Shown here: piece after piece, positions 9,735 to 18,580 of the stretch | Position numbering within the stretch: position 1 is the stretch's first letter | Layout: the number at the start of each line of letters is the position of its first letter | Assembly: GCF_016908395.1 (NCBI RefSeq) | Contig: NZ_JAFBDU010000002.1 | Span: 773,607 to 837,606 of the forward strand | Source of the DNA: Metabacillus crassostreae | GTDB taxonomy: Bacteria; Bacillota; Bacilli; Bacillales; Bacillaceae | Direction of reading: 5' to 3' | DNA length: 64,000 bases | Notes under the pieces: model-generated | Databases searched by the model: none | The model's input: the letters and a program-made list of their open reading frames with translations, nothing else | Told to the model about the DNA's origin: nothing | Made by a program: the position numbers and the translations under genes

Positions 9735-10910
9735 ATGACGGGTAAAGAACAAACAAATTTTGTTATTTCACAAGAAGATTGGACCCTCCATCGTAAAGGC
9801 CAGGATGATCAAACAAGACACCAAGAAAAAGTTCAGGAAGCTATTCGCAACAATCTTCCAGATCTTATAACAGAAGAAAGTATCGTTATGTCAAATGGAA
9901 AAGATGTTGTGAAAATACCAATTCGTTCACTTGACGAATACAAAATTCGCTATAACTATGATAAAAACAAACATGTTGGCCAAGGTGATGGAGAAAGTGA
10001 AGTCGGAGATGTTGTTGCACGAGACGGATCTCAGGCTGATGCAAAAGGACCAGGTAAAGGTCAAGGAGCCGGGGATCAAGCTGGTGAAGACTATTATGAA
10101 GCAGAGGTATCCATATTAGAGCTTGAAGCAGCCCTTTTCAAAGAATTAGAACTACCTAATTTAAAACAAAAAGAGCGCGACGATATTGTGATTGACCATA
10201 TCGAATTTAATGATATAAGAAGAACTGGATTGATGGGTAATGTAGATAAAAAAAGAACGATGCTTTCCGCTTACAAACGTAACGCAATGGCAGGAAAATC
10301 AAAGTTCCATCCAATCTATCCAGAGGATTTAAAATTCAAAACCTGGAATGATACAGTGAAACCCGATTCAAAAGCAGTTGTGATCGCGATGATGGATACT
10401 AGTGGCTCAATGGGCCTCTGGGAAAAGTACATGGCTCGCAGCTTCTTCTTCTGGATGACAAGATTTCTAAGAACCAAATACGAAAAAGTTGAAATTGAAT
10501 TTATTGCACACCACACAGAAGCAAAAATTGTCACAGAGGAAGACTTTTTTTCAAAAGGAGAAAGTGGTGGAACAATCTGTTCATCAGCTTATCGTAAAGC
10601 CTTAGAAGTAATTGATGGCAAATACAACCCTTCACGATATAATATCTATCCTTTCCATTTCTCAGACGGTGATAACTTAACCTCAGATAATCCAAGATGT
10701 GTTAAACTAGTCGACGAGCTTATGAAAGTCTCAAATATCTTCGGCTACGGTGAAGTCAACCAGTATAACCGACATTCAACCTTAATGTCCGCTTATAAAA
10801 ATATCAATGATGAAAAATTCCGCCATTATATCCTCAAGCAAAAATCAGATGTTTTCCAAGCAATGAAGAGCTTCTTTAGAAAAGAAGAAGAAAATAAGAT
10901 GTATGCTTAA
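9735..10910 (+). CDS. yhbH: Sporulation protein YhbH (DUF444, von Willebrand A-like)
   Basis: 391 residues, the length of the B. subtilis protein. The N-terminal part is charged, with a Gly-rich stretch at about 100-117. A metal-site motif DTSGS at 221-225 marks the A-like domain. Start: ATG with GGAGGGGGA about 9 bases upstream; the frame is open 16 codons further but without a site. In Bacillus, YhbH is made in the SigE mother-cell programme with PrkA and its molecular function is not settled. Here it converges on prkA rather than following it in the same direction as in B. subtilis (from memory). Confidence 0.95.
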   Translation: MTGKEQTNFVISQEDWTLHRKGQDDQTRHQEKVQEAIRNNLPDLITEESIVMSNGKDVVKIPIRSLDEYKIRYNYDKNKHVGQGDGESEVGDVVARDGSQADAKGPGKGQGAGDQAGEDYYEAEVSILELEAALFKELELPNLKQKERDDIVIDHIEFNDIRRTGLMGNVDKKRTMLSAYKRNAMAGKSKFHPIYPEDLKFKTWNDTVKPDSKAVVIAMMDTSGSMGLWEKYMARSFFFWMTRFLRTKYEKVEIEFIAHHTEAKIVTEEDFFSKGESGGTICSSAYRKALEVIDGKYNPSRYNIYPFHFSDGDNLTSDNPRCVKLVDELMKVSNIFGYGEVNQYNRHSTLMSAYKNINDEKFRHYILKQKSDVFQAMKSFFRKEEENKMYA

Positions 10911-10911
10911 C

Positions 10912-10941
10912 TAGGAGAGGGAAAGATTTCCTCTCTCTTTT
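10912..10941 (+). terminator. Terminator of yhbH
   Basis: GGAGAGGGAAA and TTTCCTCTC form a stem with one bulged G, followed by TCTTTT, starting just after the stop codon. Confidence 0.75.
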
Positions 10942-10943
10942 AC

Positions 10944-11276
10944 ATATTAATCACTTTGCACGTCATTCTCTCATCTTTGCGAGTCATCGTCACACTTTTA
11001 CCGACCATTCTCCACTATTTTCAAGCCATTCACCACTTTATCGATCATCAATCTCACTTTGCACGCCATTCTCTCTTCTTTGAGAGTCATCCTCACACTT
11101 TTATCGACCATTCTCCACTATTTTCAAGCCATTCACCACTTTATCGATCATCAATCTCACTTTGCACGCCATTCACCACTTTATCGACCATCAATCTCAC
11201 TTTGCATGCCATTCTCTCATCTTTACGAGTCATCCTCACACTTTTATCGACCATCTGCCACCATTTCCACGTTACA
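10944..11276. repeat. Degenerate tandem repeat between yhbH and prkA
   Basis: About 330 bp built from roughly 21-23-base units of the form CNNTTTNNCGNNCATTCTC, grouped in higher-order units near 105 bp. Two long near-identical blocks begin with CACTTTGCACG and include CCATTCTCCACTATTTTC and CCACTTTATCGATCATCAA. Open frames through it are repetitive and have no ribosome site. Confidence 0.85.
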
Positions 11277-11318
11277 CGCTCCTAAACAAGCTGACCTCTT
11301 CTTCCACCTAAAAAAAAC

Positions 11319-11349
11319 AAAAAAAGCTGACAAAATTTCCGCCAGCTCC
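11319..11349 (-). terminator. Terminator of prkA
   Basis: On the minus strand AGCTG and CAGCT flank GCGGAAATTTTGT and a run of seven T follows. It lies about 15 bp past the prkA stop. Confidence 0.8.
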
Positions 11350-11363
11350 CATTCCCTGATACT

Positions 11364-13259
11364 TTATCTATTTAACAAGCTTCCTACATATCTTAATAAT
11401 TCATTAGCAGATGATGAATTATAGCCATGCTCATCGATTAAGCGTGCAACAACCTCGTTCACCTTCTTAAGCTGTTGCTCGTCTGGAGTTTTTGATGATG
11501 TTGTGATTTTGACAACATCCTTCAGATCCGCAAATAGCTTTTTCTGGATAGCTTCACGAAGACGTTCGTGTGAATTGTAATCAAATCGCTTCCCTTTACG
11601 TGCATATGCAGAAATACGAATTAAGATTTCTTCACGGAACGCTTTTTTCGCATTTTCCGAAATTCCGATTTGCTCTTCGATTGAACGCATTAACTTTTCA
11701 TCTGGATTCATTTCTTCTCCTGTTAATGGATCACGAAGCTTGTTTTTATTACAATAAGCTTCAACATTATCAAGATAATTATCCATAAGTGTTTTAGCAG
11801 ATTCCTCATAAGAGTATACAAATGCTTTTTGAACTTCTTTCTTTGCCATATCATCATAAAGCTTACGCGCAACAGAAATGAAATTTAAGTATTTTTCACG
11901 ATCTTCGTTTGAGATCGATGCATGTTGATCCAGTCCTTCTTTTAATGCACGTAATACATCTAGTGCATTGATTGACGGAACTTCCTTACGGATAATTGTT
12001 GATGAAATACGGTTAATCACATAACGTGGATCAATTCCTGCCATACCTTCATCATTATATTCTTTTTGTAATTCATTTACATCAACAGAGTTAAAGCCTT
12101 CAACATTTTCACCATCATATAATCTCATTTTCTTCACAAGATCAATGTCACCGCGTTTTGGTTCTTTAAGACGAGTTAAAATTGTGAACATTGCTGCAAC
12201 CTTTAACGTATGTGGAGCAATATGAACATCTGAAACATCGCTTTCACCAATCATTTTTTCATAAATTCGTTCTTCTTCAGTTACTTTCAAGTTATAAGGA
12301 ACAGGCATTACGATAATTCGAGAATGGAGGGCTTCATTTTTTTTGTTGGAGATAAATGAACGATATTCGGTTTCATTTGTATGTGCGACAATCAGTTCAT
12401 CTGCAGAAATAAGTGCGAAACGACCGGCTTTAAAATTACCTTCTTGGGTTAATGAAAGCAAATGCCATAAAAATTTCTCATCACATTTTAACATTTCTTG
12501 GAATTCCATCATTCCACGATTTGCTTTATTTAATTCACCATCAAAACGATATGCACGAGGATCTGATTCTGATCCATATTCTGCAATAGTTGAAAAGTCA
12601 ATACTTCCAGTTAGATCCGCAATATCTTGTGATTTTGGATCAGATGGACTAAATGTTCCGATACCAGCACGTTTATCTTCTGATAAGAAAATTCGTTCTA
12701 CTCGAACATCCTCAATACGTCCACCATATTCCTGCTCCAACCTCATTACATTTAATGGAGATAGATTTCCTTCAATTCGAATACCATATTCATCATAAAA
12801 ATCTTCTCGTAAATGATGCGGAATTAAATGTAATGGATCTTCATGCATTGGACAGCCCTTTATCGCATAAACTGCACCGCGATCTGTTAATGAGTATGCC
12901 TCAAGGCCTCTTTTTAACATTGTCACAAGTGTAGATTTACCACCACTTACTGGACCCATCAGTAACAGAATTCGTTTTCTTACATCTAAACGTTTTGCAG
13001 CAGGATGGAAATACTCCTCTACTAATCTTTCTAATGCATCTTCTAATCCATATAACTGGTGATCAAAAAACTTATAACGTCTTTTGCCATCCACCTCTTC
13101 AATCCCTGCATCTTTGATCATATTGTAAACCCGCGAATGGGCTGATTGGGCAACCCAAGGTTTTTCCTTAACAATATCCAAATACTCTACGAAGGTACCT
13201 TCCCACTTTAAGCGTTGCTCATCTTCCCTGTACTTTTCAATTTTTTTTAAGATATCCAT
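11364..13259 (-). CDS. prkA: PrkA, AAA+ protein of the sporulation programme (serine kinase/protease family)
   Basis: 631 residues, the usual length. Walker A GPVSGGKST is at 102-110 in the AAA domain, and the C-terminal PrkA domain runs to AKRKGKRFDYNSHERLR-like sequence and the YVGSLLNR end. Sequence conservation with B. subtilis PrkA, recalled from memory, is very high throughout. Start: ATG at 13259 with GAAGGAGG 6 bases upstream; the frame extends 49 codons upstream but those codons look non-coding. In B. subtilis PrkA is needed for normal sporulation and SigK-dependent expression. Transcription runs toward yhbH and both end in terminators. Confidence 0.97.
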   Translation of the reverse strand: MDILKKIEKYREDEQRLKWEGTFVEYLDIVKEKPWVAQSAHSRVYNMIKDAGIEEVDGKRRYKFFDHQLYGLEDALERLVEEYFHPAAKRLDVRKRILLLMGPVSGGKSTLVTMLKRGLEAYSLTDRGAVYAIKGCPMHEDPLHLIPHHLREDFYDEYGIRIEGNLSPLNVMRLEQEYGGRIEDVRVERIFLSEDKRAGIGTFSPSDPKSQDIADLTGSIDFSTIAEYGSESDPRAYRFDGELNKANRGMMEFQEMLKCDEKFLWHLLSLTQEGNFKAGRFALISADELIVAHTNETEYRSFISNKKNEALHSRIIVMPVPYNLKVTEEERIYEKMIGESDVSDVHIAPHTLKVAAMFTILTRLKEPKRGDIDLVKKMRLYDGENVEGFNSVDVNELQKEYNDEGMAGIDPRYVINRISSTIIRKEVPSINALDVLRALKEGLDQHASISNEDREKYLNFISVARKLYDDMAKKEVQKAFVYSYEESAKTLMDNYLDNVEAYCNKNKLRDPLTGEEMNPDEKLMRSIEEQIGISENAKKAFREEILIRISAYARKGKRFDYNSHERLREAIQKKLFADLKDVVKITTSSKTPDEQQLKKVNEVVARLIDEHGYNSSSANELLRYVGSLLNR

Positions 13260-13539
13260 AAGGACCTCCTTCATCTTTGGTCGTACTATAAACTGCACTT
13301 GCAGATTAATACACTTTATGCGAGGATGTCCTTTAACATTCGTTTTACATAACAAAAAGCAGATAAACAACAAAAATTTTCTTTGGAAAATATGTTGCAC
13401 ATTCACATCACATATGGTTTAAGGTATAATAAAACTAGTTATTAATGGGATGCTATACATACAGTGAGACTCTTCTCACAACTGCTTAAGAGATAGCTCC
13501 TTATGTACTTGAATAGATTTATTTTAAGGAGGTACAGCA

Positions 13540-13632
13540 ATGAACTTTTTATTAATTTTAGGTGTGAGTTTAGCGTTCATAACTGCAATCTTCACTGCAG
13601 GATATGATAGTAAGCCAGGTGTAAAAAAATAA
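13540..13632 (+). CDS. Small membrane peptide, 30 residues
   Basis: AAGGAGG lies 9 bases before an ATG that opens 30 codons. The product begins MNFLLILGVSLAFITAIFTA, a single hydrophobic helix, and ends in a short basic tail KPGVKK. A strong bidirectional terminator follows 45 bp later. A TATAAT hexamer lies upstream at 13424-13429. It is not in the neighbourhood as I remember it from B. subtilis. Function unknown. Confidence 0.6.
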   Translation: MNFLLILGVSLAFITAIFTAGYDSKPGVKK

Positions 13633-13675
13633 TAAGTCCAAACATCCTTACTACTATATAAGGATACAACGGATA

Positions 13676-13724
13676 AGAGGGTCAAACATTGTATACATCA
13701 CAATGTTTGACCCTCTTTTATTTG
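13676..13724 (+). terminator. Strong terminator, probably bidirectional
   Basis: GAGGGTCAAACATTGT and ACAATGTTTGACCCTC form a 16-pair stem. TTTTATTT follows on the plus strand. It separates the small peptide gene from convergent trmL. Confidence 0.88.
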
Positions 13725-13805
13725 AACTATTTTCCAGTTAGTAAAACATCACAAAAGTTTATCATTTTATATAGGTTTATAAAAAGCAACAATAGTAGCC
13801 CTTTT

Positions 13806-14279
13806 TTATGATAATCCCGGATAATTCTGTTGTCTTAATGCTTCATATATCAATATTGCTGCTGTGTTTGATAAATTTAATGAGCGAACATGCTCAGTCA
13901 TTGGTAAACGTAAGCACTTATCCATATTTGCTGAAATTAGGTCTTTCGGAAGTCCAGTCGTTTCTCGACCAAAAACAAAAAAGTAGTCTTTTTCCACATT
14001 ACTATAATCAAATGTAGTATGTGGTTGTTGACCAAATTTCGTTAGGTAGAAAAACTCTCCTGTTGAATATGTTTCAAATAACTCCTCTAAAGAATCATGA
14101 TAAATAACATTAACATGCTCCCAATAGTCCAAGCCCGCTCTTTTTAACATCTTATCATCCGTAGAAAATCCTAATGGACGTATTAAGTGAAGAGTTGTAT
14201 TTGTTGCTGCACAAGAACGTGCAATATTCCCAGTATTTGCAGGGATTTCTGGTTGATATAATACTACGTGTAAAGCCAT
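13806..14279 (-). CDS. trmL: tRNA (cytidine(34)-2'-O)-methyltransferase TrmL (CspR)
   Basis: 157 residues, a single SPOUT (trefoil-knot) domain. Motifs: QPEIPANTGNIARSCA near the start, FVFGRETTGLP for the AdoMet knot, and LRLPMTEHVRSLNLSNTAA. It methylates the wobble ribose of tRNA-Leu, and two tRNA-Leu genes lie in this window. ATG at 14279 has GAGGTG about 7 bases upstream; the GTG nine bases earlier lies inside that site. Neighbours yhbB and queG match the yhbA-yhbB-cspR order of B. subtilis. Confidence 0.96.
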   Translation of the reverse strand: MALHVVLYQPEIPANTGNIARSCAATNTTLHLIRPLGFSTDDKMLKRAGLDYWEHVNVIYHDSLEELFETYSTGEFFYLTKFGQQPHTTFDYSNVEKDYFFVFGRETTGLPKDLISANMDKCLRLPMTEHVRSLNLSNTAAILIYEALRQQNYPGLS

Positions 14280-14378
14280 AATAGTCACCTCATCTATTTC
14301 TATAAAAAACGAAGCAATAATGCCCGTTCACTATATTTGGGCTATTCACCCACTTTGCTACAAAACATTATACCATTG

Positions 14379-15290
14379 TTATTTTGAACTGGTATCATCT
14401 AAAATTCGAAAAAATGCATACTTAATGTTCGGAGTGTATGCTGATGAATCTTCATACGCCCAATATCTCATCCGACTATTATAAGTTTGTGCATTTACCA
14501 AGGGCATATTCTCAGGATCCTTTGCCACAACAAAGGTTGTATGATCAAACCGGCCATCACCTTGAAAATCATAGCAAATAACATCGCCAGGCTTTAATTG
14601 CTCAGCGTCTTCTACCCTCTTAGCGCGTAATCCAATTTTGGAGTTCTTAAGAAAGCTTGTCATCGCATTTGCTACTGACCAACTAAAGCTCCAATTATTA
14701 TTTTGCATCCACCAACCATTCGAGCGATTTGGGTATCCGCGCATTTTGGCATTTCCAGCATGTAAGCATTGAGAAACAAAATTTGTACAATTCACATCAA
14801 AATTTTTAAATTTAGGATTTTCATCATTCCACCATCTCTCAGCATATTGAACAGCTGCAAGTCGGTCATAGCTAAATCCCTCCTTAGCTCTGAAATCATG
14901 ATCAATTTCTTCGCTTAATAATGAATGAGGTTCCTCCTCTGTATTAAAGTTTTCGATTAATTGGTCATCAATAAGCTCATCATGGTAAAAGATAGCTTTA
15001 CGATGATCCATTCTTTCTTCTAGATACAAAGAATCTTTTTGTTTATTCAGCCACTTATAGTGACAAATATACAGGACTTCTTGTAAATTTTCTGACGTTG
15101 TCTCAACACTTGAGACCTTCACCTCAGCACTGCCTTTAACTATTTCAGCTTTTCGCTTTTCATTCGAAAGATATCTTCGTTCAAGTGCATGTAACTCTTG
15201 ATTATTACGAGTATTTTTAATAAGCTTCTTATTTACAAGCATTTCTAATTTTGCTCGATTTAATTCTGACAAAATACGCTTCAATTTCAT
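14379..15290 (-). CDS. yhbB: YhbB-like putative amidase-domain protein
   Basis: 303 residues without a signal peptide. The N-terminal half is charged and helical. The C-terminal half is a papain-like amidase domain (amidase_6 type): YDRLAAVQYAERWW, then NCTNFVSQCLHAG containing the candidate nucleophile Cys, and GDGRFDHTTFVV with the candidate His. B. subtilis YhbB is a poorly characterised protein of the same domain. The start has a GGTGGTGA-like site very close to the ATG. The gene lies between queG and trmL on the same strand but queG has its own terminator, so it is probably transcribed separately. Confidence 0.85.
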   Translation of the reverse strand: MKLKRILSELNRAKLEMLVNKKLIKNTRNNQELHALERRYLSNEKRKAEIVKGSAEVKVSSVETTSENLQEVLYICHYKWLNKQKDSLYLEERMDHRKAIFYHDELIDDQLIENFNTEEEPHSLLSEEIDHDFRAKEGFSYDRLAAVQYAERWWNDENPKFKNFDVNCTNFVSQCLHAGNAKMRGYPNRSNGWWMQNNNWSFSWSVANAMTSFLKNSKIGLRAKRVEDAEQLKPGDVICYDFQGDGRFDHTTFVVAKDPENMPLVNAQTYNSRMRYWAYEDSSAYTPNIKYAFFRILDDTSSK

Positions 15291-15389
15291 TCACCACCAT
15301 CATGTATTACTACAAGATATATGACTATTATTGAGAAATAGTCGTTAATGTCTTAAGAAGTGGGATATATTATAACGTTTTTTGGAACA

Positions 15390-15428
15390 CAAAAAAGGTA
15401 GCGATCTAATTAAATAGAAGCTACCTAA
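15390..15428 (-). terminator. Terminator of queG
   Basis: On the minus strand GGTAGC and GCTACC enclose an AT-rich loop, followed by TTTTTT. It overlaps the end of queG. Confidence 0.8.
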
Positions 15429-15429
15429 A

Positions 15430-16569
15430 TCAAGTGGTTTCATGAAGCAATGCTAATCCTTTTTGTATTTCCTCTCTAACCTGCTCATCCTTCTCTTTTT
15501 CAAATGCCTTTAAAAGCTCAGCTTCTACAGAAGCTTCTCCAATTTTACCAAGAGCCCATGCAGCTGTACCGCGAATTACAGGTCTTGGATCTTGATGAAC
15601 CAACATTATTAAGTCTTGCGTAGCAGTTTTATCTTTAAAATGTGCTAAAGCTAGTATTGCATTTCTTTGAAGTGGTTTTTTTCCTCGCCATGAACCAGAA
15701 ATATGTCCATATTTCTCTTTGAATTCACGGTTACTAATCGTTAAAAGAGGCTTCAATTTTGGCTTTGCTATTTCAGGATCAGGCTCCATTTCTTCATGAA
15801 AATGAAAATCCTTTCCTTTGTTAATTGGACAAACAGTTTGACATGTATCACAGCCATAAATTCTGTTACCAATTTTCGTTCGATATTCATCAGCTAAAAA
15901 GCCCTTCGTTTGTGTTAAAAAGGCAATACATTTTGATGAATCAAGCTGACCTGGTTGAACTAGAGCACCAGTCGGACAAACGTCGATACATTTGCGGCAG
16001 CTTCCACATTGATCTTCCATAGGTTGATCAGGTGGGAAAGGAAAATTTGTTATCATTTCTCCTAAGTAAACATAAGAACCAAACTCAGGTGTTATAATCG
16101 AACAGTTTTTCCCACTCCAACCAATACCAGCTCGTTCTGCAACTGCACGATCTGATAATTCTCCTGTATCTACCATTGATTTTAGTTGAATATCAGGTAT
16201 TCTTTCTTTTAAAAACTCCTCTAGCTTCTTTAGCCGATCACGTAAAACGGTATGATAATCTTGTCCCCATGAAGCTCTACAAAAAATTCCACGTCGATCT
16301 TCTTTAGTGCTTTTAGGTGCATCTTTAAGCTTAGAAGGATATGCAAGAGCTATTGAAATGATCGAACTTGCTTTTGGCAAAAGCTTCACAGGTGTAACTC
16401 TTTTTTCGATATCTGCTTCTTCAAATCCTGATTGATAGCCAAGCTCTTGTTGAGCTATTAACCGCTGCTTTAGCTCCTCAAACAAACCAGCACTTGTAAA
16501 ACCTATTTTATCTATACCAATTTCTTTACTGTATTCAATTACTTCTTGTTTAAATTGTTCAATGTTCAT
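15430..16569 (-). CDS. queG: Epoxyqueuosine reductase QueG
   Basis: 379 residues. The cobalamin-binding N-terminal part has SMVDTGELSDRAVAERAG, with the family catalytic Asp at 134. Two [4Fe-4S] motifs follow: CGSCRKCIDVCP at about 188-199 and CDTCQTVCP at about 240. The C-terminus carries HEAT-like repeats (RGTAAWALGKIG), as in the Bacillus enzyme. It makes queuosine from epoxyqueuosine in tRNA, the last step of Q synthesis. ATG at 16569 has GGGAGGT 6-7 bases upstream. The gene is divergent from the B3/4-domain gene. Confidence 0.96.
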   Translation of the reverse strand: MNIEQFKQEVIEYSKEIGIDKIGFTSAGLFEELKQRLIAQQELGYQSGFEEADIEKRVTPVKLLPKASSIISIALAYPSKLKDAPKSTKEDRRGIFCRASWGQDYHTVLRDRLKKLEEFLKERIPDIQLKSMVDTGELSDRAVAERAGIGWSGKNCSIITPEFGSYVYLGEMITNFPFPPDQPMEDQCGSCRKCIDVCPTGALVQPGQLDSSKCIAFLTQTKGFLADEYRTKIGNRIYGCDTCQTVCPINKGKDFHFHEEMEPDPEIAKPKLKPLLTISNREFKEKYGHISGSWRGKKPLQRNAILALAHFKDKTATQDLIMLVHQDPRPVIRGTAAWALGKIGEASVEAELLKAFEKEKDEQVREEIQKGLALLHETT

Positions 16570-16792
16570 ACTAGTACCTCCCTTCTTTTTAAATTGACGT
16601 GTTACTTTTAGTAATTGAAAAGAACGCACTGTATTAAGCTTCGTCACAGCTCTTTTCAACAAGAACAACGTTACCTATAAGCAATAAGCTCACATCAGAA
16701 CATTCTTTTTAGAAGCTAGACGAAGCTCAGGTGACGAAATACCACTTCTATTATGGTAAAATAACACCACTATAGTTGTGGAGGTTTAAATA

Positions 16793-17461
16793 ATGGAAAT
16801 TATAATCGATCATATATTAAAGGAATTAAGTCCAGACTTTAAGGTTGGTGTTGTCCATTATAAAGATATTCAAGTATCGGATTCACCACAAATGCTTAAA
16901 GGAAGACTTCAGTTGTTTCAGGAATCCCTCTATTTTGATTATGTTGATAAAAAAGTCACTGAAATCCCAGCAATAGATGAATGGAGAAAATTATTTAAAT
17001 TAGTAGGAACTGATCCAAGTCGTTATCGACCTTCTAGTGAAGCTTTATATCGTCGAGTACAAAAACAGCAATTTCTTAGTAATGTCAATTCAGCAGTTGA
17101 TCTGAATAATTTTCTATCTCTTCAATATCAGATTCCTCTTGGAATTTATGATTATGATAAACTGTCAGGCGATACGATTTCAATTAAAGTTGGGACAAGC
17201 AGCGATTCCTATACCGCCATTAATGAACGTGATATAGCGTTATCTAATAAAATACTTACTCAAGACCAAGGTGGACCATTTGGAAGTCCATATCTCGATT
17301 CTAAACGAACTGCTGTAACATCAAGCACTGTCAATGCAATTCATTTTATATATTTTCAGCCTTCATTTCACAGTGAAGAAGCTAATCAATTATTACAAAG
17401 TTTATCAAAAATGTTCACTCAAATCCATGGAGGAGATAGCAATTATAGCGTTATTACTTAA
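16793..17461 (+). CDS. B3/4 domain protein (PheT-like tRNA-binding fold)
   Basis: 222 residues, ATG with GGAGG about 8 bases upstream. The sequence has the features of free-standing B3/4 domains: WRKLFKLVGTDPSRYRPSSEALYRRV, the VNLNN-like VDLNNFLSL, the IPLGIYD strand, and GGPFGSP. In PheRS the B3/4 domain edits mischarged tRNA; the free-standing proteins may edit or bind amino acids, but this is not shown. No signal peptide. It is followed by a terminated tRNA-Gly on the opposite strand. Confidence 0.85.
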   Translation: MEIIIDHILKELSPDFKVGVVHYKDIQVSDSPQMLKGRLQLFQESLYFDYVDKKVTEIPAIDEWRKLFKLVGTDPSRYRPSSEALYRRVQKQQFLSNVNSAVDLNNFLSLQYQIPLGIYDYDKLSGDTISIKVGTSSDSYTAINERDIALSNKILTQDQGGPFGSPYLDSKRTAVTSSTVNAIHFIYFQPSFHSEEANQLLQSLSKMFTQIHGGDSNYSVIT

Positions 17462-17542
17462 GAGTGAAGGACTGATTCTATGATTGTCGATTTCCTCCAT
17501 ACAGGAATTTGTTATGCACAAGCTTTACAAAGAAGACTTCTG

Positions 17543-17566
17543 GTGCATGTGCATGTGCATGTGCCT
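17543..17566. repeat. Short GTGCAT tandem repeat
   Basis: Three perfect GTGCAT units and one GTGCCT unit in the spacer after the B3/4 gene. Confidence 0.7.
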
Positions 17567-17628
17567 GTGGAGTATCCCAGTTACAAGTAATGGTCAGTAT
17601 TCAATTTTGAAAATATATGGTTTGAAAA

Positions 17629-17675
17629 TTAAAAAACGCAATGCCTCGTTTATCTAAGAAACGAAACACTGCGTT
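17629..17675 (-). terminator. Terminator of tRNA-Gly
   Basis: On the minus strand AACGCA and TGCGTT enclose an inner TCGTTT / AAACGA stem, followed by TTTTT. It lies directly downstream of the tRNA. Confidence 0.8.
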
Positions 17676-17688
17676 GTAACCATATGTA

Positions 17689-17762
17689 TGGAGCGGGTGA
17701 AGGGAATCGAACCCTCATCATCAGCTTGGAAGGCTGAGGTTTTACCACTAAACTACACCCGC
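17689..17762 (-). tRNA. tRNA-Gly (TCC), CCA encoded
   Basis: The minus strand folds as a cloverleaf: acceptor GCGGGTG / CACCCGC, anticodon loop CTTCCAA with anticodon TCC, T loop GGTTCGATTCC, 3' TCCA. It stands alone with its own terminator. Confidence 0.95.
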
Positions 17763-18091
17763 ATAGGATATGTATTTGATTATAACAAGGCTTCTGAGAA
17801 GAAGCAAGATAAAAAAGGAATTTTGTCGTTTTTTGTCGAGAAACCTAAAAAAATTACTTCCTTAGTATATTACTCTTCTAATAGATAATCAATAGCTTTC
17901 TTCATATTTATTATAAATTAGTAAATTGAATTCCTAGTTTCAACTATTTACAAAACTTTAACATAAGAAGGTTCTTTTTAATTTCGTAATATCTATGGAC
18001 ATTAGCCCATTCTGCAAAAACTCATTCCCATTTCAATAGGTATATACATATAGTACAGTGAAACATTAACATTTGGGAGGATGAATGACTA
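17763..18091 (+). other. Intergenic region before the Gly/Tyr-rich gene
   Basis: No gene seen. CATATAGTA at 18047-18055 fits the late mother-cell SigK -10 pattern CATANNNTA, but I cannot place a good -35. The GGGAGG ribosome site of the next gene is at 18075-18080. Confidence 0.35.
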
Positions 18092-18463
18092 ATGACATAT
18101 AGAACATCTAGAGCACCCTTTGGATATGGCGGCGGTTTTGGAGGATACCCAGGTGGTCCTGGAGTAAGTCCTTTTGGTGGATATAATTATGGTGCTGGCT
18201 ATGGTGGCTACCCTGGAGCTGGTTACGGTGGTGGATATGGTTATCCCGGAACTGGCTTTGGTGGTGGATACGGTTATCCTGGAGCTGGATACGGAACTGG
18301 TTATGGACCTGGCTATGGAGCAGGATACGGTTCCCCTGGATTTGGTGGCTATGGTGGTGGCGTAGGACCACTAACAACTGGATTATTAGGTCTAGGTGCA
18401 GGATTACTAGGTGGAGCAGCTTTAGATGATGGTCCATTTAATCGTGGCTACTATTATAGATAA
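18092..18463 (+). CDS. Gly/Tyr-rich repetitive protein, candidate spore coat or surface protein
   Basis: 123 residues. Residues 10-90 are repeats of the GYGGGYGYPGAGYG kind, almost only Gly, Tyr, Pro and Ala. The C-terminal part (GLLGLGAGLLGGAALDD) is a hydrophobic glycine-zipper-like stretch, ending in a Tyr-rich RGYYYR tail. GGGAGG lies 11 bases before the ATG; a nearer ATG ends after two codons. The DNA shows matching 27-39-base repeats, so it probably evolves by slippage. Tyr-rich repeats suit cross-linking or assembly, as in coat proteins. The function is inferred only. Confidence 0.75.
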   Translation: MTYRTSRAPFGYGGGFGGYPGGPGVSPFGGYNYGAGYGGYPGAGYGGGYGYPGTGFGGGYGYPGAGYGTGYGPGYGAGYGSPGFGGYGGGVGPLTTGLLGLGAGLLGGAALDDGPFNRGYYYR

Positions 18464-18475
18464 TAATTAATAAAC

Positions 18476-18504
18476 AAAAGGGGCTACTTTCTGGCCCCTT
18501 TTCT
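18476..18504 (+). terminator. Terminator of the Gly/Tyr-rich gene
   Basis: AAAAGGGGC and GGCCCCTTTT pair around a short loop and end in TTTTCT. The A-rich left arm would let it work on the minus strand too. Confidence 0.8.
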
Positions 18505-18580
18505 ACTATAATATAATCGTTTAAATACCATGATAAATGTGAAAATTTTTCCAAGACTTTCACCTTTTAAAAAGCACCTT

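Noticed and set aside
10944..11276. CRISPR array
   Set aside because: Units are degenerate and contiguous without unique spacers of even length, and no cas genes are near.
10956..11424. Two open frames of about 110-120 codons through the tandem array
   Set aside because: Repetitive composition set by the DNA repeat, no ribosome site, and overlap with the prkA terminator and 3' end.
13393..13429. TTGCAC and TATAAT as a promoter for the small membrane peptide
   Set aside because: The spacing is 24 bases, too long for a SigA promoter; the -10 may still be used with another -35.
18108..18437. Alternative frames inside the Gly/Tyr-rich gene (also 18174-18365)
   Set aside because: Out-of-frame readings of the repeated DNA; the GY frame has the ribosome site and a balanced end.
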